Assembly: GCF_001651035.1 (NCBI RefSeq)
Contig: NZ_LXRG01000183.1
Span: forward strand, 62,001 to 126,000
Length of the DNA stretch: 64,000 nucleotides
Direction of reading: 5' to 3'
Source of the DNA: Halomonas sp. ALS9
GTDB lineage: Bacteria > Pseudomonadota > Gammaproteobacteria > Pseudomonadales > Halomonadaceae
Of this stretch, positions 26,022 to 35,179 are shown one piece after another (positions within the stretch are counted from its first letter, which is position 1; every line of letters starts with the position of its first letter). A program made the translations under genes and the position numbers. The notes beneath the pieces are model-generated. The model saw only the letters and a program-made list of their open reading frames with translations. It ran no database searches and had not been told where the DNA came from.

Positions 26022-26866
26022 CGTGCGCCTCCCGTCGCTAAAGCGGGCATTACCTCATGCGACGTCGAACGCACTACGGCGGGTTGCTCTTCTTCGTCTT
26101 CTTCCATCGGTTCGGGCGTGGTATCCCAATCTTCTTCACCATAAATCGTGGTGAGTATCTCGCTCGTCAGTTCGCTCGGCTGACCGTCAAAGACGATTTC
26201 ACCCGCCCGCAGGCCGACGATACGATCCGCAAACTGCTTCGCCAACGCTACGTCGTGAATATTGATGATCGCCGCCAGGTCTCTCTCTGCGCACAGCTCG
26301 CGAATCAGGCGCATAATCTGGCGCGAGGTTTTTGGATCCAGGCTGGCTGTCGGTTCATCTACTAGCAGTAACTTGGGGCTTTGCAACAGCGCGCGAGCAA
26401 TCCCCACCCGCTGCCGCTGCCCGCCTGATAGCGCATCGGCACGCTTATCAAGCGCATGGGGGAGGCCCACTCTTTCCAGCAACCGGAAAGCTTCAACCAC
26501 GGCTTCCTGCGGGTAGCGACGTAAAAAGCTGCGCCAAAAACCGACATAGCCGAGCTGCCCTGACAGCACGTTTTCCATCACGGTGAGCCGATCGACCAGC
26601 GCGTACTCCTGAAAAATCATGCCCATCGAGCGGCGCGCATGACGCAGCTTCTGGCCTGAAAGCTTGGTGAGCTCAATGTCTTCCAGGCGAATGCTGCCCT
26701 GGGTAGGTTCAACCAACCGGTTCACACAGCGAATCAGCGTGCTTTTACCCGCGCCCGATGGCCCAATCAGCGCCATGACTTGGCCTTTGGGCAGCGTGAG
26801 TTCAATATCCGTCAGCGCTCGATCCCCGGTGGGGTAGCGCTTGCCTACGCCACTTAGTGTCAACAT
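26018..26866 (-). CDS. phnC: Phosphonate ABC transporter ATP-binding protein PhnC
   Basis: A 282-residue ATPase. Walker A is GPSGAGKST, the signature is [15 protein letters not shown], Walker B is [12 protein letters not shown] and the switch His is in [27 protein letters not shown]. These are typical of PhnC. The last 30 residues form an unusual acidic tail ([14 protein letters not shown]). It lies 76 bp after phnD. Confidence 0.94.
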   Translation of the reverse strand: MLTLSGVGKRYPTGDRALTDIELTLPKGQVMALIGPSGAGKSTLIRCVNRLVEPTQGSIRLEDIELTKLSGQKLRHARRSMGMIFQEYALVDRLTVMENVLSGQLGYVGFWRSFLRRYPQEAVVEAFRLLERVGLPHALDKRADALSGGQRQRVGIARALLQSPKLLLVDEPTASLDPKTSRQIMRLIRELCAERDLAAIINIHDVALAKQFADRIVGLRAGEIVFDGQPSELTSEILTTIYGEEDWDTTPEPMEEDEEEQPAVVRSTSHEVMPALATGGAR

Positions 26867-26942
26867 CGTTCCACCTCATATGTATAGCGAAACGGCCAGA
26901 AGGTGAGCCCTCCTGGCCGAATAAAACGCGTTGGCTAATCGA

Positions 26943-27920
26943 TTAATCGCAGTCGTACGTCACGCCAGTGGCATCCGCGATGGTACGAATGACCGACCAA
27001 TTTTCCTCGTAGGAGATCGGAATGAACTGTGACTCACCGGAGTTAGCAAATTCCGCTTCGAGAGGAGTACCTTCCCAGTCATAGCTGAAGAACGCGTCCT
27101 GGATGCTCTCGGCAAGCTCAGGCTTCAGGTTGTGGGCCAAACCGTAAGCCGTGGTGGGGAAGGTTTCTGAGGTATAGATAATCTCGTAGTCACCTTCATT
27201 AACGACACCACGAGCAATCATCCGAGTGCCAACAGAGTTGGCAATAGCAGCGGCTTCGTAATCTTTGTTCACTACACCGAGAATGGAATTATCGTGAGAG
27301 CCTGAGAACGCGGTGCTGTAATCTTTGTCGGCTTCCAATCCATACTCAGAGAGCAACAGTGCAGAGGGCGCGCGGAAACCAGAATTTGAGGTTTCAGCAG
27401 TAAAGGCCATCTGACGCCCTGCGAGATCTTCAACCGACGCGATACCGCTACCGGGATAAGTGATGATCTCCATTTCGTAACCAAAGCTACCGTCGTCAGA
27501 AGCCATCATGGCAAACGGGCGGAAGCCACCGCAGTTAACGGCCACAGGCGTGCTGCCGGTATTAAACCCGGCGACATGCAAACGACCCGCGCGTAGCGCT
27601 TCCAACTGTGCAGCGTTGGACTGAACCGGGAAGAACTGCACCTCTTTGCCAGTGGCTTCGCTAAGATGTTCTAAAAAGTCAGACCAGACACCAGCGTAAA
27701 CCGCAGGATCTTCAACCGGGGTATAGGCAAACACCAAGGTATCGGGGTCGGCCCACTGAGACTCATCGCTAGGCGCATCGGCGACCATATCGCCATCGTT
27801 ATCCACATAGCGTGATGAGAGATCTGCAGAAGCGTTCACCGCAGCTAAGGCGAAAGCACTGGCAACGGCGGCGCTAATTAATGTGCGGGGAAGCGCATGG
27901 GAAAAAAAGGATGTCTGCAT
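26943..27920 (-). CDS. phnD: Phosphonate-type ABC transporter substrate-binding protein PhnD
   Basis: A 325-residue periplasmic protein with a signal peptide (LISAAVASAFALAAVNASA) and PhnD features: FAYTPVEDPAVYAGVWSDFLEHLSEATGKEVQFF, QLEALRAGRLHVAGFNTGS and FTAETSNSGFRAPSALLLSEYG. Relatives bind phosphonates, phosphite or hypophosphite. No C-P lyase gene lies in the window, so the ligand cannot be fixed. It heads the phnDCEE-phosphatase operon and has a PhoB-box array upstream. Confidence 0.93.
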   Translation of the reverse strand: MQTSFFSHALPRTLISAAVASAFALAAVNASADLSSRYVDNDGDMVADAPSDESQWADPDTLVFAYTPVEDPAVYAGVWSDFLEHLSEATGKEVQFFPVQSNAAQLEALRAGRLHVAGFNTGSTPVAVNCGGFRPFAMMASDDGSFGYEMEIITYPGSGIASVEDLAGRQMAFTAETSNSGFRAPSALLLSEYGLEADKDYSTAFSGSHDNSILGVVNKDYEAAAIANSVGTRMIARGVVNEGDYEIIYTSETFPTTAYGLAHNLKPELAESIQDAFFSYDWEGTPLEAEFANSGESQFIPISYEENWSVIRTIADATGVTYDCD

Positions 27921-27969
27921 GGGTCACCTGTCGCGTTGTTAGAAGATGCCGATATCCTGACGATTTAAA

Positions 27970-28020
27970 ATGACAAATAGGGGGCACTCTTATGACCAGT
28001 TGGTGACGTCTTTATGAACA
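27970..28020 (-). promoter_or_regulatory. PhoB-box array upstream of phnD
   Basis: On the minus strand, seven-base units resembling CTGTCAT/C occur every 11 bp: TGTTCAT (28020-28014), ACGTCAC (28009-28003), TGGTCAT (27998-27992), a degenerate unit, then TTGTCAT (27976-27970). Four-base spacers separate them. This is the direct-repeat layout bound by PhoB, 50-100 bp before phnD. It implies induction by phosphate shortage. Confidence 0.6.
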
Positions 28021-29895
28021 CCCGGTGACAGAGCCCATCAGTTTGCCCTCGGGATCCGAGCAGTGATCACGACGCTCCACGAACAAACTGTTGCCAGGCA
28101 TCTTCTTAGCTTGGCGCTTCAACTCAGACAGCTCGCTGGCGATATCCAGCGATTGACAGCGGGTCGTATCGGGAATGGGCTTCACCGCAATCGAGACGCT
28201 AACAAAGGGGAAGAACGTTAGTTTATTCTGGCGGTTTTCGATTTGAATCCCGCCCTGAAGGCGGTCGGCCTCTTCATAGAAGCCCGGCGCCATCACCTCG
28301 AATGAGTGCAGAATTTGCTGGCAGACACTCTCCCAGTGCTCAAGCGGCAGCAACATCATAAAATCGTCACCGCCAATATGGCCGATAAAGCCTCCGGCAC
28401 TGTCTACCTGCGCTTGCAGTAATCGTGATAGCGAAATGATGATGTGATCGCCTCGTGCGTAGCCGTAGGCATCGTTAAAGGCTTTAAAGTTATCCAGATC
28501 AACGTAGGCCGCCGCAAACCCCTGCCCAGCGGACAAATAGGTCGCCAGGGTTTCATTGATCAGAATATTGCCCGGCAGGCCGGTCAGCGGATTTGCGTGC
28601 CGCGCCTGGCGTACCTGGATGGCGGTAATCTCGCGCAAAAGGTCAACGATGTTGCCCATCCCCAGGTAGTCACCATTGGCATTAACAATGACGAAATCTT
28701 CCTGCTCAATATCCCTGCTATCGGTCAGTTGCTGGCTTAAAATCTCCAGTGGCGTATCCGCTTCCGCCACCAGCATACGTGCGTCAGCAACGTCCAGAAC
28801 GCGGCGCTTGGCATACAGCGAGTGACTAAAGGGGTTGGTAAACAGGGTTAAAAACGCATTACGACGCACCACCGCCACGGGCTTACCATTTTCTAGCACG
28901 GCCACGCAGCGCAAGCTGGGCTGTTGGCGAAACCGTTCGGAGATAGACGGCACCGCGCAATCCGTCGTTATAGCGTCAATCGCCCGTAAAATAGACCGCG
29001 CGGTGCGCCCTGCGGGGCTTTTTAGATGCGTGGTTGCGGGCAGCAGCATATTGAGTTCTAACGGCGGCTGCTGGCTGGGCCGGGCGAAGTAGAAGCCTTG
29101 CAGCAGCGCCAGCCCGCGATCGAGCTCCCACAGGCAAAGATGCTCAGCGGCGGTCTCCACGCCTTCGGCAATCACCTGGCAGTCCAGACTACGGGCTACA
29201 TCAAGAATCGAGCGCAGAAATTCTCGCTTGGCCGGCTCCTGATCGATCCCGGAGATAAAGTGGCGGTCGAGCTTCACGAAATCCGGGCGTAGCTCCGACC
29301 AGTGGCGCAGGCTTGAGTGCCCGGCGCCAAGGTCATCCAGCGCCACCTGGAAGCCCATGGTGCGGTAGTGATCCACCGCCTGGCGCATTAGCTCGTAGTC
29401 ATGGATCGGCACGTGTTCGGTGAGCTCAATCACCACCCGCTCTGGAGGCAAACCGCTGTCACGAATAAACCCCAGCGTTAAGCCTTCGCGGAAATCGCGC
29501 TCGACGATGGTCAGCGGCATCACGTTAAGAAACAGCAGACCGGGCAGATCGAGCTCTGCAAAACGCTGTATTGCCAGGCGCCGGCAAAGCAAATCTAACT
29601 CGACTAACTTGCCTGCCTGGGTAGCTACCTCAAACAGCCGTAACGGGGAGTGCAGCGGCGACGTTTTAGGCCCACGTATCAGCGCTTCGTAACCATAAAT
29701 CGCCCGTTGGCTGGCATCCACAATGGGTTGAAAGAGCACGTGCAGCTCTTCTGCCGCAATAATTTGGTTAAGCCACTGCGCTTCTTGTGCGGTCATTTGC
29801 CTGCTGCCCTCTTCTGCCACCCTAGTAACCCTCGGTGGTGCCGATGATGTGTCACCTTCCCTGGAGGTTGTTGATAAGCTGCAAGCGTGCGTCAT
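28012..29895 (-). CDS. EAL-CBS-GGDEF signalling protein
   Basis: A 627-residue cytoplasmic protein with reversed domain order. EAL spans about 40-285 (YGYEALIRG, LDDLGAGHSSL, KLDRHF, EGVET). A pair of CBS-like segments lies at about 300-430 and GGDEF at about 440-600 with the variant GGDDF in HIGGDDFMML. The CBS region probably senses a nucleotide. EAL keeps its key residues. The gene ends inside the PhoB-box array of phnD. Reversed EAL-CBS-GGDEF proteins are known in pseudomonads. Confidence 0.88.
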   Translation of the reverse strand: MTHACSLSTTSREGDTSSAPPRVTRVAEEGSRQMTAQEAQWLNQIIAAEELHVLFQPIVDASQRAIYGYEALIRGPKTSPLHSPLRLFEVATQAGKLVELDLLCRRLAIQRFAELDLPGLLFLNVMPLTIVERDFREGLTLGFIRDSGLPPERVVIELTEHVPIHDYELMRQAVDHYRTMGFQVALDDLGAGHSSLRHWSELRPDFVKLDRHFISGIDQEPAKREFLRSILDVARSLDCQVIAEGVETAAEHLCLWELDRGLALLQGFYFARPSQQPPLELNMLLPATTHLKSPAGRTARSILRAIDAITTDCAVPSISERFRQQPSLRCVAVLENGKPVAVVRRNAFLTLFTNPFSHSLYAKRRVLDVADARMLVAEADTPLEILSQQLTDSRDIEQEDFVIVNANGDYLGMGNIVDLLREITAIQVRQARHANPLTGLPGNILINETLATYLSAGQGFAAAYVDLDNFKAFNDAYGYARGDHIIISLSRLLQAQVDSAGGFIGHIGGDDFMMLLPLEHWESVCQQILHSFEVMAPGFYEEADRLQGGIQIENRQNKLTFFPFVSVSIAVKPIPDTTRCQSLDIASELSELKRQAKKMPGNSLFVERRDHCSDPEGKLMGSVTGCS

Positions 29896-29954
29896 TTTTA
29901 TGACGCTATCATGACAATCATCAAGGGCATCAAGCAGTTGGCGCTAAACGGTGG

Positions 29955-31874
29955 TCAAGAGAGAGGCTTCTCCGGGGCTGGAAACACCACTTCGCTGCCG
30001 TCGGCGTCAAGCTGACGGATATCGATAGGCCGGCCTTTCTCGTCAAGGGTTACCAGGCCAATACCGCTGGCATTCCACAGCCGCTCACCGGCGCTGGCAC
30101 GGTCAGGGTCGCGGGGGTGAACGCTTAGCTTACGGCGCTTGGTAAATATATTGAGAGGCGACCAAGGGGCGTAGAGCCAGCGGTTGAGGCGGTCAAAGGT
30201 ATTGAGCAGGTTTTTGGGGAAGGTATTTTTGATCCCGCTCGAGGTAATTTGCCACAGGTGGGGCGCGCGGCGCTGATGGCGAACCACAATGTCGTAGACA
30301 AACGAGTAGTGCACATCCCCAGACAAAATCACATAGTTGCCGGGGGTTTTGGAGTGCCGCCAAATCTGCAACAGCGTATTGGCCGCGCCCCTATGGGCCA
30401 TCCAGTTTTCGGCGTCTACCACCAGCGGCTTACCGGCGAGGGTAAACAGCTTTTGGATTCCCTCTATCAGCTTGACACCGAACATCGGCGCGGGAGAGAC
30501 AATCACCGCGCTCTTGGCGCCCATTAGTGCCTGCTGCATCTCCATTAGCGCCTCCCAGTCCATCAAGCCTGAAGGCCGATGCGGGCTGCGTTCGCTGCGC
30601 CAGCGGCGGGTGCGGGTATCGAGCACAATCAGCGCGGGGGTGCCCTGCACCTGAAACTCCCAACCCTGAAAACGCAGCAGCCGTTCAATTAGCCCATCCT
30701 GCTCAGCGCAGACTAGCGGTTGGTCGCCATCGCCCATCAGCGTCGAGGCGTGGTGGACTAACGGATTCATTTTATCCGGGTCATTACCCCAGGCTTGGCA
30801 GAGCAGATACGCTACCAGAGCGTTACCGATAATGCGTTTAGAGAACGGATGCCCGTAGGCGGCGCGCTCCCAATCGGCGGTCAGGTTCCAGTCGTCGGTG
30901 ACATCATGGTCGTCGAAGATCATCAGGCTGGGCAGATGCGCCATCAGTCGCGCGCACTGGGGCAAACCGTCAACAAAGGTATTGATCACCGCCTGTTCCT
31001 GACGATACAGCTCGGCGTCTTTTTCATCCAAGACAGGCGCTTCAGGGGCAATCACTTGCCAGGGCGTCGGCGACCACACCAGGCAGTACATGGCGAGCAT
31101 TTCGGCCAGCGTCATCAAATGGTTATGGGCATTCGCCGAGGTAAACACCGGCTTTTTGACACCGCCGAAAAAGCGTTCGCGCAGCGCCGCGTTGCTGGTC
31201 ACATCGGGCAGCAGCTGCGCACGCCGGTAATAGCTATCAGGCGACTGATAAAGCGCCTGACTATCATCCACTGTAGCGCCTTCCAGCCACTCATCCACCA
31301 ACCCTAGCCGTTCAATCAGCGCATGCAGGGCGCGCAGCATTGGCCCTGCCACGTCATCGGCGTACACCTGGTCACCGGTCATCAACAGCCAGGCGGGCCA
31401 TTCGGTGGGCGCTGACTGCTGTTCGGCAAGCCAACTATCGGCACGCACCAAGCCATCGGCACTATCGTGATGAGGCTTGCGACAGGAGCCGTGCATCAGA
31501 CGGTGATGGCGCGAGGCAATCACAAAAGCGGGATAGGCGGCACCGTCATAACACAGCCACGGCGCCCATTCGGGCAGAGAGCGCCAATCACCCTGCGGGG
31601 ATTCCACCTGCAGGTCGTATTCGATGCGCTCGTCGCAGGGCAGCGCTGACTCAAGCTCGCAATCGATCAGGTAAATAAATGCTCGTTCACCGATAGCGAT
31701 GCATTGCTGGTGGTGCGCCAAACCAATCGTTTGGCTATCGATGCGCCCTGGGCGCAGCACCAAGGCCATGTTCAGCGGCCGGGTGGCGACCAGCCAAAGC
31801 ACCAAACGGGTAGTACTGATGCGTCTTAACAGGGGGCCGGCGACTATATCGGGCATCGTATCTGTGCCATTCAT
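29955..31874 (-). CDS. PhoD-like alkaline phosphatase family protein
   Basis: A 639-residue protein with a PhoD-like metallophosphatase domain: HGSCRKPHHDSADGL (about 128-142), TGDQVYADDVAGPM (about 167), MIFDDHDVTDDWN (about 318) and LSGDVHYSFVYD (about 522), each containing metal ligands. No signal peptide is visible, so it may act in the cytoplasm, unlike classical secreted PhoD. It starts 32 bp after the histidine kinase stop on the same strand, so the two may share a transcript. GGAGA lies nine bases before the ATG. Confidence 0.85.
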   Translation of the reverse strand: MNGTDTMPDIVAGPLLRRISTTRLVLWLVATRPLNMALVLRPGRIDSQTIGLAHHQQCIAIGERAFIYLIDCELESALPCDERIEYDLQVESPQGDWRSLPEWAPWLCYDGAAYPAFVIASRHHRLMHGSCRKPHHDSADGLVRADSWLAEQQSAPTEWPAWLLMTGDQVYADDVAGPMLRALHALIERLGLVDEWLEGATVDDSQALYQSPDSYYRRAQLLPDVTSNAALRERFFGGVKKPVFTSANAHNHLMTLAEMLAMYCLVWSPTPWQVIAPEAPVLDEKDAELYRQEQAVINTFVDGLPQCARLMAHLPSLMIFDDHDVTDDWNLTADWERAAYGHPFSKRIIGNALVAYLLCQAWGNDPDKMNPLVHHASTLMGDGDQPLVCAEQDGLIERLLRFQGWEFQVQGTPALIVLDTRTRRWRSERSPHRPSGLMDWEALMEMQQALMGAKSAVIVSPAPMFGVKLIEGIQKLFTLAGKPLVVDAENWMAHRGAANTLLQIWRHSKTPGNYVILSGDVHYSFVYDIVVRHQRRAPHLWQITSSGIKNTFPKNLLNTFDRLNRWLYAPWSPLNIFTKRRKLSVHPRDPDRASAGERLWNASGIGLVTLDEKGRPIDIRQLDADGSEVVFPAPEKPLS

Positions 31875-31906
31875 TCGATGCGGTCTCCATTATTAATATG
31901 AGACGA

Positions 31907-33283
31907 TTATGCGCGACGAGTACGCGCAACGACGGGCAGCTCGATCACCACTTGCAGCCCGCCAGTGCTGGCACGGCTCAGCTGCATATGGCCGCTGTAG
32001 AGAGCAACAAGGTCAGTCACAATGGCCAGCCCCAGGCCGCTGCCCGAGCGTTGTTCGTCCAACCGTTTACCGCGCTGTACCGCCTGCTGGCACTCCGCTT
32101 CAGACATGCCGGGGCCATCGTCGCTAACGGTTAAGGTTAACCGCTGCTCGTCAATCGCTACTTGTAGCTGCACATCGCTGTGTGCCCAGCGCAGCGCGTT
32201 ATCCATCAAGTTGCCCACCAGCTCCTGGATATCCTGATCATCCATATGCACCTTAACGTCAGGTGACCAGGTTTGGCGCAGCGCAATGCCACGGCGCTGG
32301 GCAAGTCTGGCTAGCCCATTGAGCAACGGCGTCAGGGTGGCATGTAAATCAATCGGCGCAAAGCGTACGCCCTCGCCTGCTGCTGATGCCCGCGCCAGGT
32401 GGTGGCGTACCGCGCTATCCACGCGTGCCAGCTCAACCTCCCAGGCAGCGCGGTTCGCTTCCGGCAGCTGGCGTAGCTGTAGGCGCATCACACTCAGCGG
32501 GGTTTTCAGCGCATGGGCAAGGTTGCCAGCGGTATGGCGGCCACGTTCGATCAAGCGCTGATCGCGGGCCAGCACCGCGTTCATTGAGGCAGCCAACGTC
32601 GCCAGCTCGTCGGGCAAGCGGGTATCCAGCTGTTCGACATGCCCCTGTTCTACATCGTGCAGATTGGCATGCATACGCCGAAGCGGCGCTAGCCCCCAGC
32701 GTACTTGCAGCGCCAATACACCGAGCAACAGCACGCCCAAACCCACTAAACCGCCCCACAAAAGACGTTGAAATTCACCAATATCGCGGGCTAACACATT
32801 GTCCCGAGCGGCCACGCTGATATGCAGCGGCGACTCTAGTGGCGCCAGATAAATATCCCGCTCCACCACGCGCAGCGACTGGCCCCGGGGGCCGGGTATC
32901 GAGCGGGCGCTAAGGGTGTCATTGTCGATGACCGGCAGGCGCTGATCCCACAGCGAACGCGAAGCCAGGGTATTTTCCGCGCCATCGGTGATTTGCCAGT
33001 ACCAGCCGGAATAGACATTCTCAAAACGCGGGTCGCCCAGCGCCTGATCATGGACTAGCTGTTGTTCAATATTGTCGTAGGTGACGCCCGCAATGATGAC
33101 GTTTAGAGTGGCGCCCAGGCGTTCGTCAAAGGCCTGCGTGGCCGAAGTACGGTAATGATGAGACAGCAGCGTGCCCGCGATGGGCAGCGCCAGGCCGACC
33201 ATTACCAATACGGCCAGCAGTAGCCGCACGCTGATGGAACGTTTTGCCCAGCGATCTTTCCATGCGGTTGTGTCTTGACTCAT
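31907..33283 (-). CDS. Two-component sensor histidine kinase (PhoQ/QseC type)
   Basis: A 458-residue inner-membrane kinase. TM1 is about 20-41, a periplasmic sensor about 42-172, TM2 about 175-195 and HAMP about 196-245. The H box is NLAHALKTPLSV with H257. The ATPase domain has NLMDNALRWAHS, DDGPGMS and GSGLGLAIV. Its start overlaps the response-regulator stop by 4 bp, so the pair is translationally coupled. The signal is unknown; neighbouring PepSY genes hint at an envelope stress or peptide/cation sensor. Confidence 0.93.
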   Translation of the reverse strand: MSQDTTAWKDRWAKRSISVRLLLAVLVMVGLALPIAGTLLSHHYRTSATQAFDERLGATLNVIIAGVTYDNIEQQLVHDQALGDPRFENVYSGWYWQITDGAENTLASRSLWDQRLPVIDNDTLSARSIPGPRGQSLRVVERDIYLAPLESPLHISVAARDNVLARDIGEFQRLLWGGLVGLGVLLLGVLALQVRWGLAPLRRMHANLHDVEQGHVEQLDTRLPDELATLAASMNAVLARDQRLIERGRHTAGNLAHALKTPLSVMRLQLRQLPEANRAAWEVELARVDSAVRHHLARASAAGEGVRFAPIDLHATLTPLLNGLARLAQRRGIALRQTWSPDVKVHMDDQDIQELVGNLMDNALRWAHSDVQLQVAIDEQRLTLTVSDDGPGMSEAECQQAVQRGKRLDEQRSGSGLGLAIVTDLVALYSGHMQLSRASTGGLQVVIELPVVARTRRA

Positions 33284-33954
33284 TCGCTAGCGGGCTCTTC
33301 TGCTAATAGCCGATAGCCCTGGCCACGCAGGGTGGCAATGCGCCAACTGCCCAATTTGCGGCGCAGGCGGCTGACCTGAACATCAATCACGTTGGAGTCC
33401 GGCTCGTGGTCGCGGTCATAAACGTGTTCTGAAAGCTCGGTACGGCTGACGACCCGCGGCGCGGCGTGCATCAAATAACCCAGCAGACGGGTTTCCTGGG
33501 CGGTTAATCCCACCGGGCGACCGGCAAGCGAAACGTGCTGGGTGTGAGTATCCAAACTCAGCTCGCCCACTTTCAGCACCGGGTGGGCATGGCCATGGCT
33601 GCGGCGCACCAGGGCACGCAGGCGAAAGAGTACTTCCGCCGATTCGAACGGCTTGGTGACGTAGTCATCGGCGCCGGCGGTAAAGCCTGCGGCTTTATCG
33701 GCCCAGCGCTCACGGGCGGTCAGGATCAGCACTGGCAGGTCGATACCATCTTCTCGCCATGCGGAAAGCCAGCGGGTACCATCGCCATCGGGTAGCCCGA
33801 CATCCAGAATCAGCGTGTCGTAGGCCTCCGTGCGCACTAGGAAATCGGCGTCCTGGCCTGTCGCTGCATGCTCGACTAGCCAATCTCCGTCACGCAGCGC
33901 CTGACTTAGCTCACGCGCCAGCGCCTGGTCATCCTCTACCAACAAACACTTCAT
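33280..33954 (-). CDS. OmpR family response regulator
   Basis: A 224-residue regulator. The receiver domain has acidic E7-D8-D9, the phospho-acceptor D51 in LILDVGLPDGDG and K in VTKPF. The C-terminal winged-helix domain has VSRTELSEHVYDRDHEPDSNVIDVQVSRLRRKL. It is closest in style to PhoP/QseB regulators paired with the next gene. It is preceded by a PepSY gene on the same strand (44 bp gap). Confidence 0.94.
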   Translation of the reverse strand: MKCLLVEDDQALARELSQALRDGDWLVEHAATGQDADFLVRTEAYDTLILDVGLPDGDGTRWLSAWREDGIDLPVLILTARERWADKAAGFTAGADDYVTKPFESAEVLFRLRALVRRSHGHAHPVLKVGELSLDTHTQHVSLAGRPVGLTAQETRLLGYLMHAAPRVVSRTELSEHVYDRDHEPDSNVIDVQVSRLRRKLGSWRIATLRGQGYRLLAEEPASE

Positions 33955-33998
33955 TGGCTAACTACCCTTCTTTTTATATGGCAAATGATGGCAACGAG

Positions 33999-34367
33999 CT
34001 AGCGGCGCATATCGTTGATACGTACGCCCTCTATCGACATCAGTTGACCGTTATGGCCATCAAATTCAAACTCGACGACTTGCCCTTGCGGGCCAAGCAG
34101 CTTGATTTCGTACTCGACATATCCCCCTTCACGCTCAACCTCAACCTCAAGCACTTCACCTATATAGTGGGCTTCCAGCCAATCCAAAATAGAGTCAAGA
34201 GGCACCACTTCACCCCGGCGCACTTCGCCGTGCAACGATTCCCAATGCTGGTCACCCACAGCACTGCCCACCAGCAATAGCACTAGGGCTAAACCAGTGA
34301 CGTTGCGACGAGTGCCTCGTTGGAAGCTGCGCAGCGGTTTAATAAGATGGCAGAAGAGTTTACGCAT
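33999..34367 (-). CDS. PepSY domain protein, exported
   Basis: A 122-residue protein with an N-terminal hydrophobic segment (VTGLALVLLLVGSAVGD) acting as signal or anchor. A PepSY-like domain follows (VPLDSILDWLEAHYIGEVLEVEVEREGGYVEYEIKLLGPQGQVVEFEFDGHNGQLM). PepSY domains are periplasmic modules often placed next to two-component systems. It is the first gene of the PepSY-regulator-kinase unit. Confidence 0.85.
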   Translation of the reverse strand: MRKLFCHLIKPLRSFQRGTRRNVTGLALVLLLVGSAVGDQHWESLHGEVRRGEVVPLDSILDWLEAHYIGEVLEVEVEREGGYVEYEIKLLGPQGQVVEFEFDGHNGQLMSIEGVRINDMRR

Positions 34368-34482
34368 GGCGCCAGCATGCCAAAAGCAACATGAACGCTA
34401 GATGAACAGTTTTGTCAGCTTAAGGAAAGTATTGCAGTGGTATAAATTCCCTGTCGCATTCGCTGAATGCCGTTTATGCACT

Positions 34483-34524
34483 GTTGTATAAACATAGTTG
34501 TATAAGCATAGTTGTATAAACATT
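34483..34524. repeat. Three 14-bp tandem repeats between divergent PepSY genes
   Basis: GTTGTATAAACATA, GTTGTATAAGCATA and GTTGTATAAACATT follow each other without gaps. They lie 46 bp upstream of the second PepSY gene start, between two divergent PepSY genes. Direct repeats in this position suit an OmpR-type regulator such as the one encoded next door. Confidence 0.75.
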
Positions 34525-34569
34525 GACGTATAGACACTCACGTTTAAATACGTAAAGAAGGAATTTGCT

Positions 34570-35046
34570 ATGAATACCATGAAAAAAATGCTGCTGATCC
34601 CGACCTCTGCTCTACTGCTTGCCGCGGCTGCTGGCAGTGCCCAGGCCGACTCGCTGCCGATGGATCGCATCGATGACGTATTGACCCACGCCAATGATTA
34701 CGGTTTCAGCCACTACGAAGAAGTTAGCATTAAAAGCCGTGGCCGTGTGGAAGTAGAAGGCTGGCTGGATGATGAATGGTACGCCGATGTGGAAATCTCC
34801 CTCGACAACGGTGACACGCTAAAAGAGAAGCGTGAGCGCCTGATTAGCGGTGCCTGGGGCATGAGCGAAGACGATATTCGCCAAGCGTTAGACGTTGCCA
34901 GCCAAGAAGGCATGGTCGAGTTTGAAGACCTCGACATCGATAGAAGCGGCATCATCGATATCGAAGGCCGCGATGAAAATGGCCGCGAACTAGAAATCAG
35001 CGTTCGTCAGGGCTCTTCCGACGTTACCCAAATTGATCGCGACTAA
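34570..35046 (+). CDS. PepSY domain protein, periplasmic
   Basis: A 158-residue exported protein. The signal peptide ends ...LLLAAAAGSAQA. Two PepSY-like halves follow: MDRIDDVLTHANDYGFSHYEEVSIKSRGRVEVEGW... and ISGAWGMSEDDIRQALDVASQEGMVEFEDLDID... Acidic, as expected for a halophile's periplasm. AAGGA lies before the ATG. It is divergent from the PepSY-regulator-kinase operon, and the three 14-bp repeats just upstream suggest control by that system. Ends with a clear terminator. Confidence 0.85.
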   Translation: MNTMKKMLLIPTSALLLAAAAGSAQADSLPMDRIDDVLTHANDYGFSHYEEVSIKSRGRVEVEGWLDDEWYADVEISLDNGDTLKEKRERLISGAWGMSEDDIRQALDVASQEGMVEFEDLDIDRSGIIDIEGRDENGRELEISVRQGSSDVTQIDRD

Positions 35047-35079
35047 TAACGTTAGCTAAAACTGTTAGCTAATCGCTTT

Positions 35080-35112
35080 GCGGGCTCCCTACGGGGAGCC
35101 CGCTGCGTTTAT
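35080..35112 (+). terminator. Rho-independent terminator of the PepSY gene
   Basis: A 10-bp perfect stem GCGGGCTCCC/GGGAGCCCGC around TACG, with a short T-containing tail (GCGTTT). Confidence 0.75.
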
Positions 35113-35179
35113 GGTAGGCTGTTCAATCATGTAGCTAACTTTATAGTGCCAACCTTATCAAGGTGCTGGGGAGAAATCC

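Noticed and set aside
34483..34524. 14-bp repeats considered as CRISPR or plasmid iterons
   Set aside because: No spacers and no replication or cas gene; position between divergent genes fits regulatory sites better.
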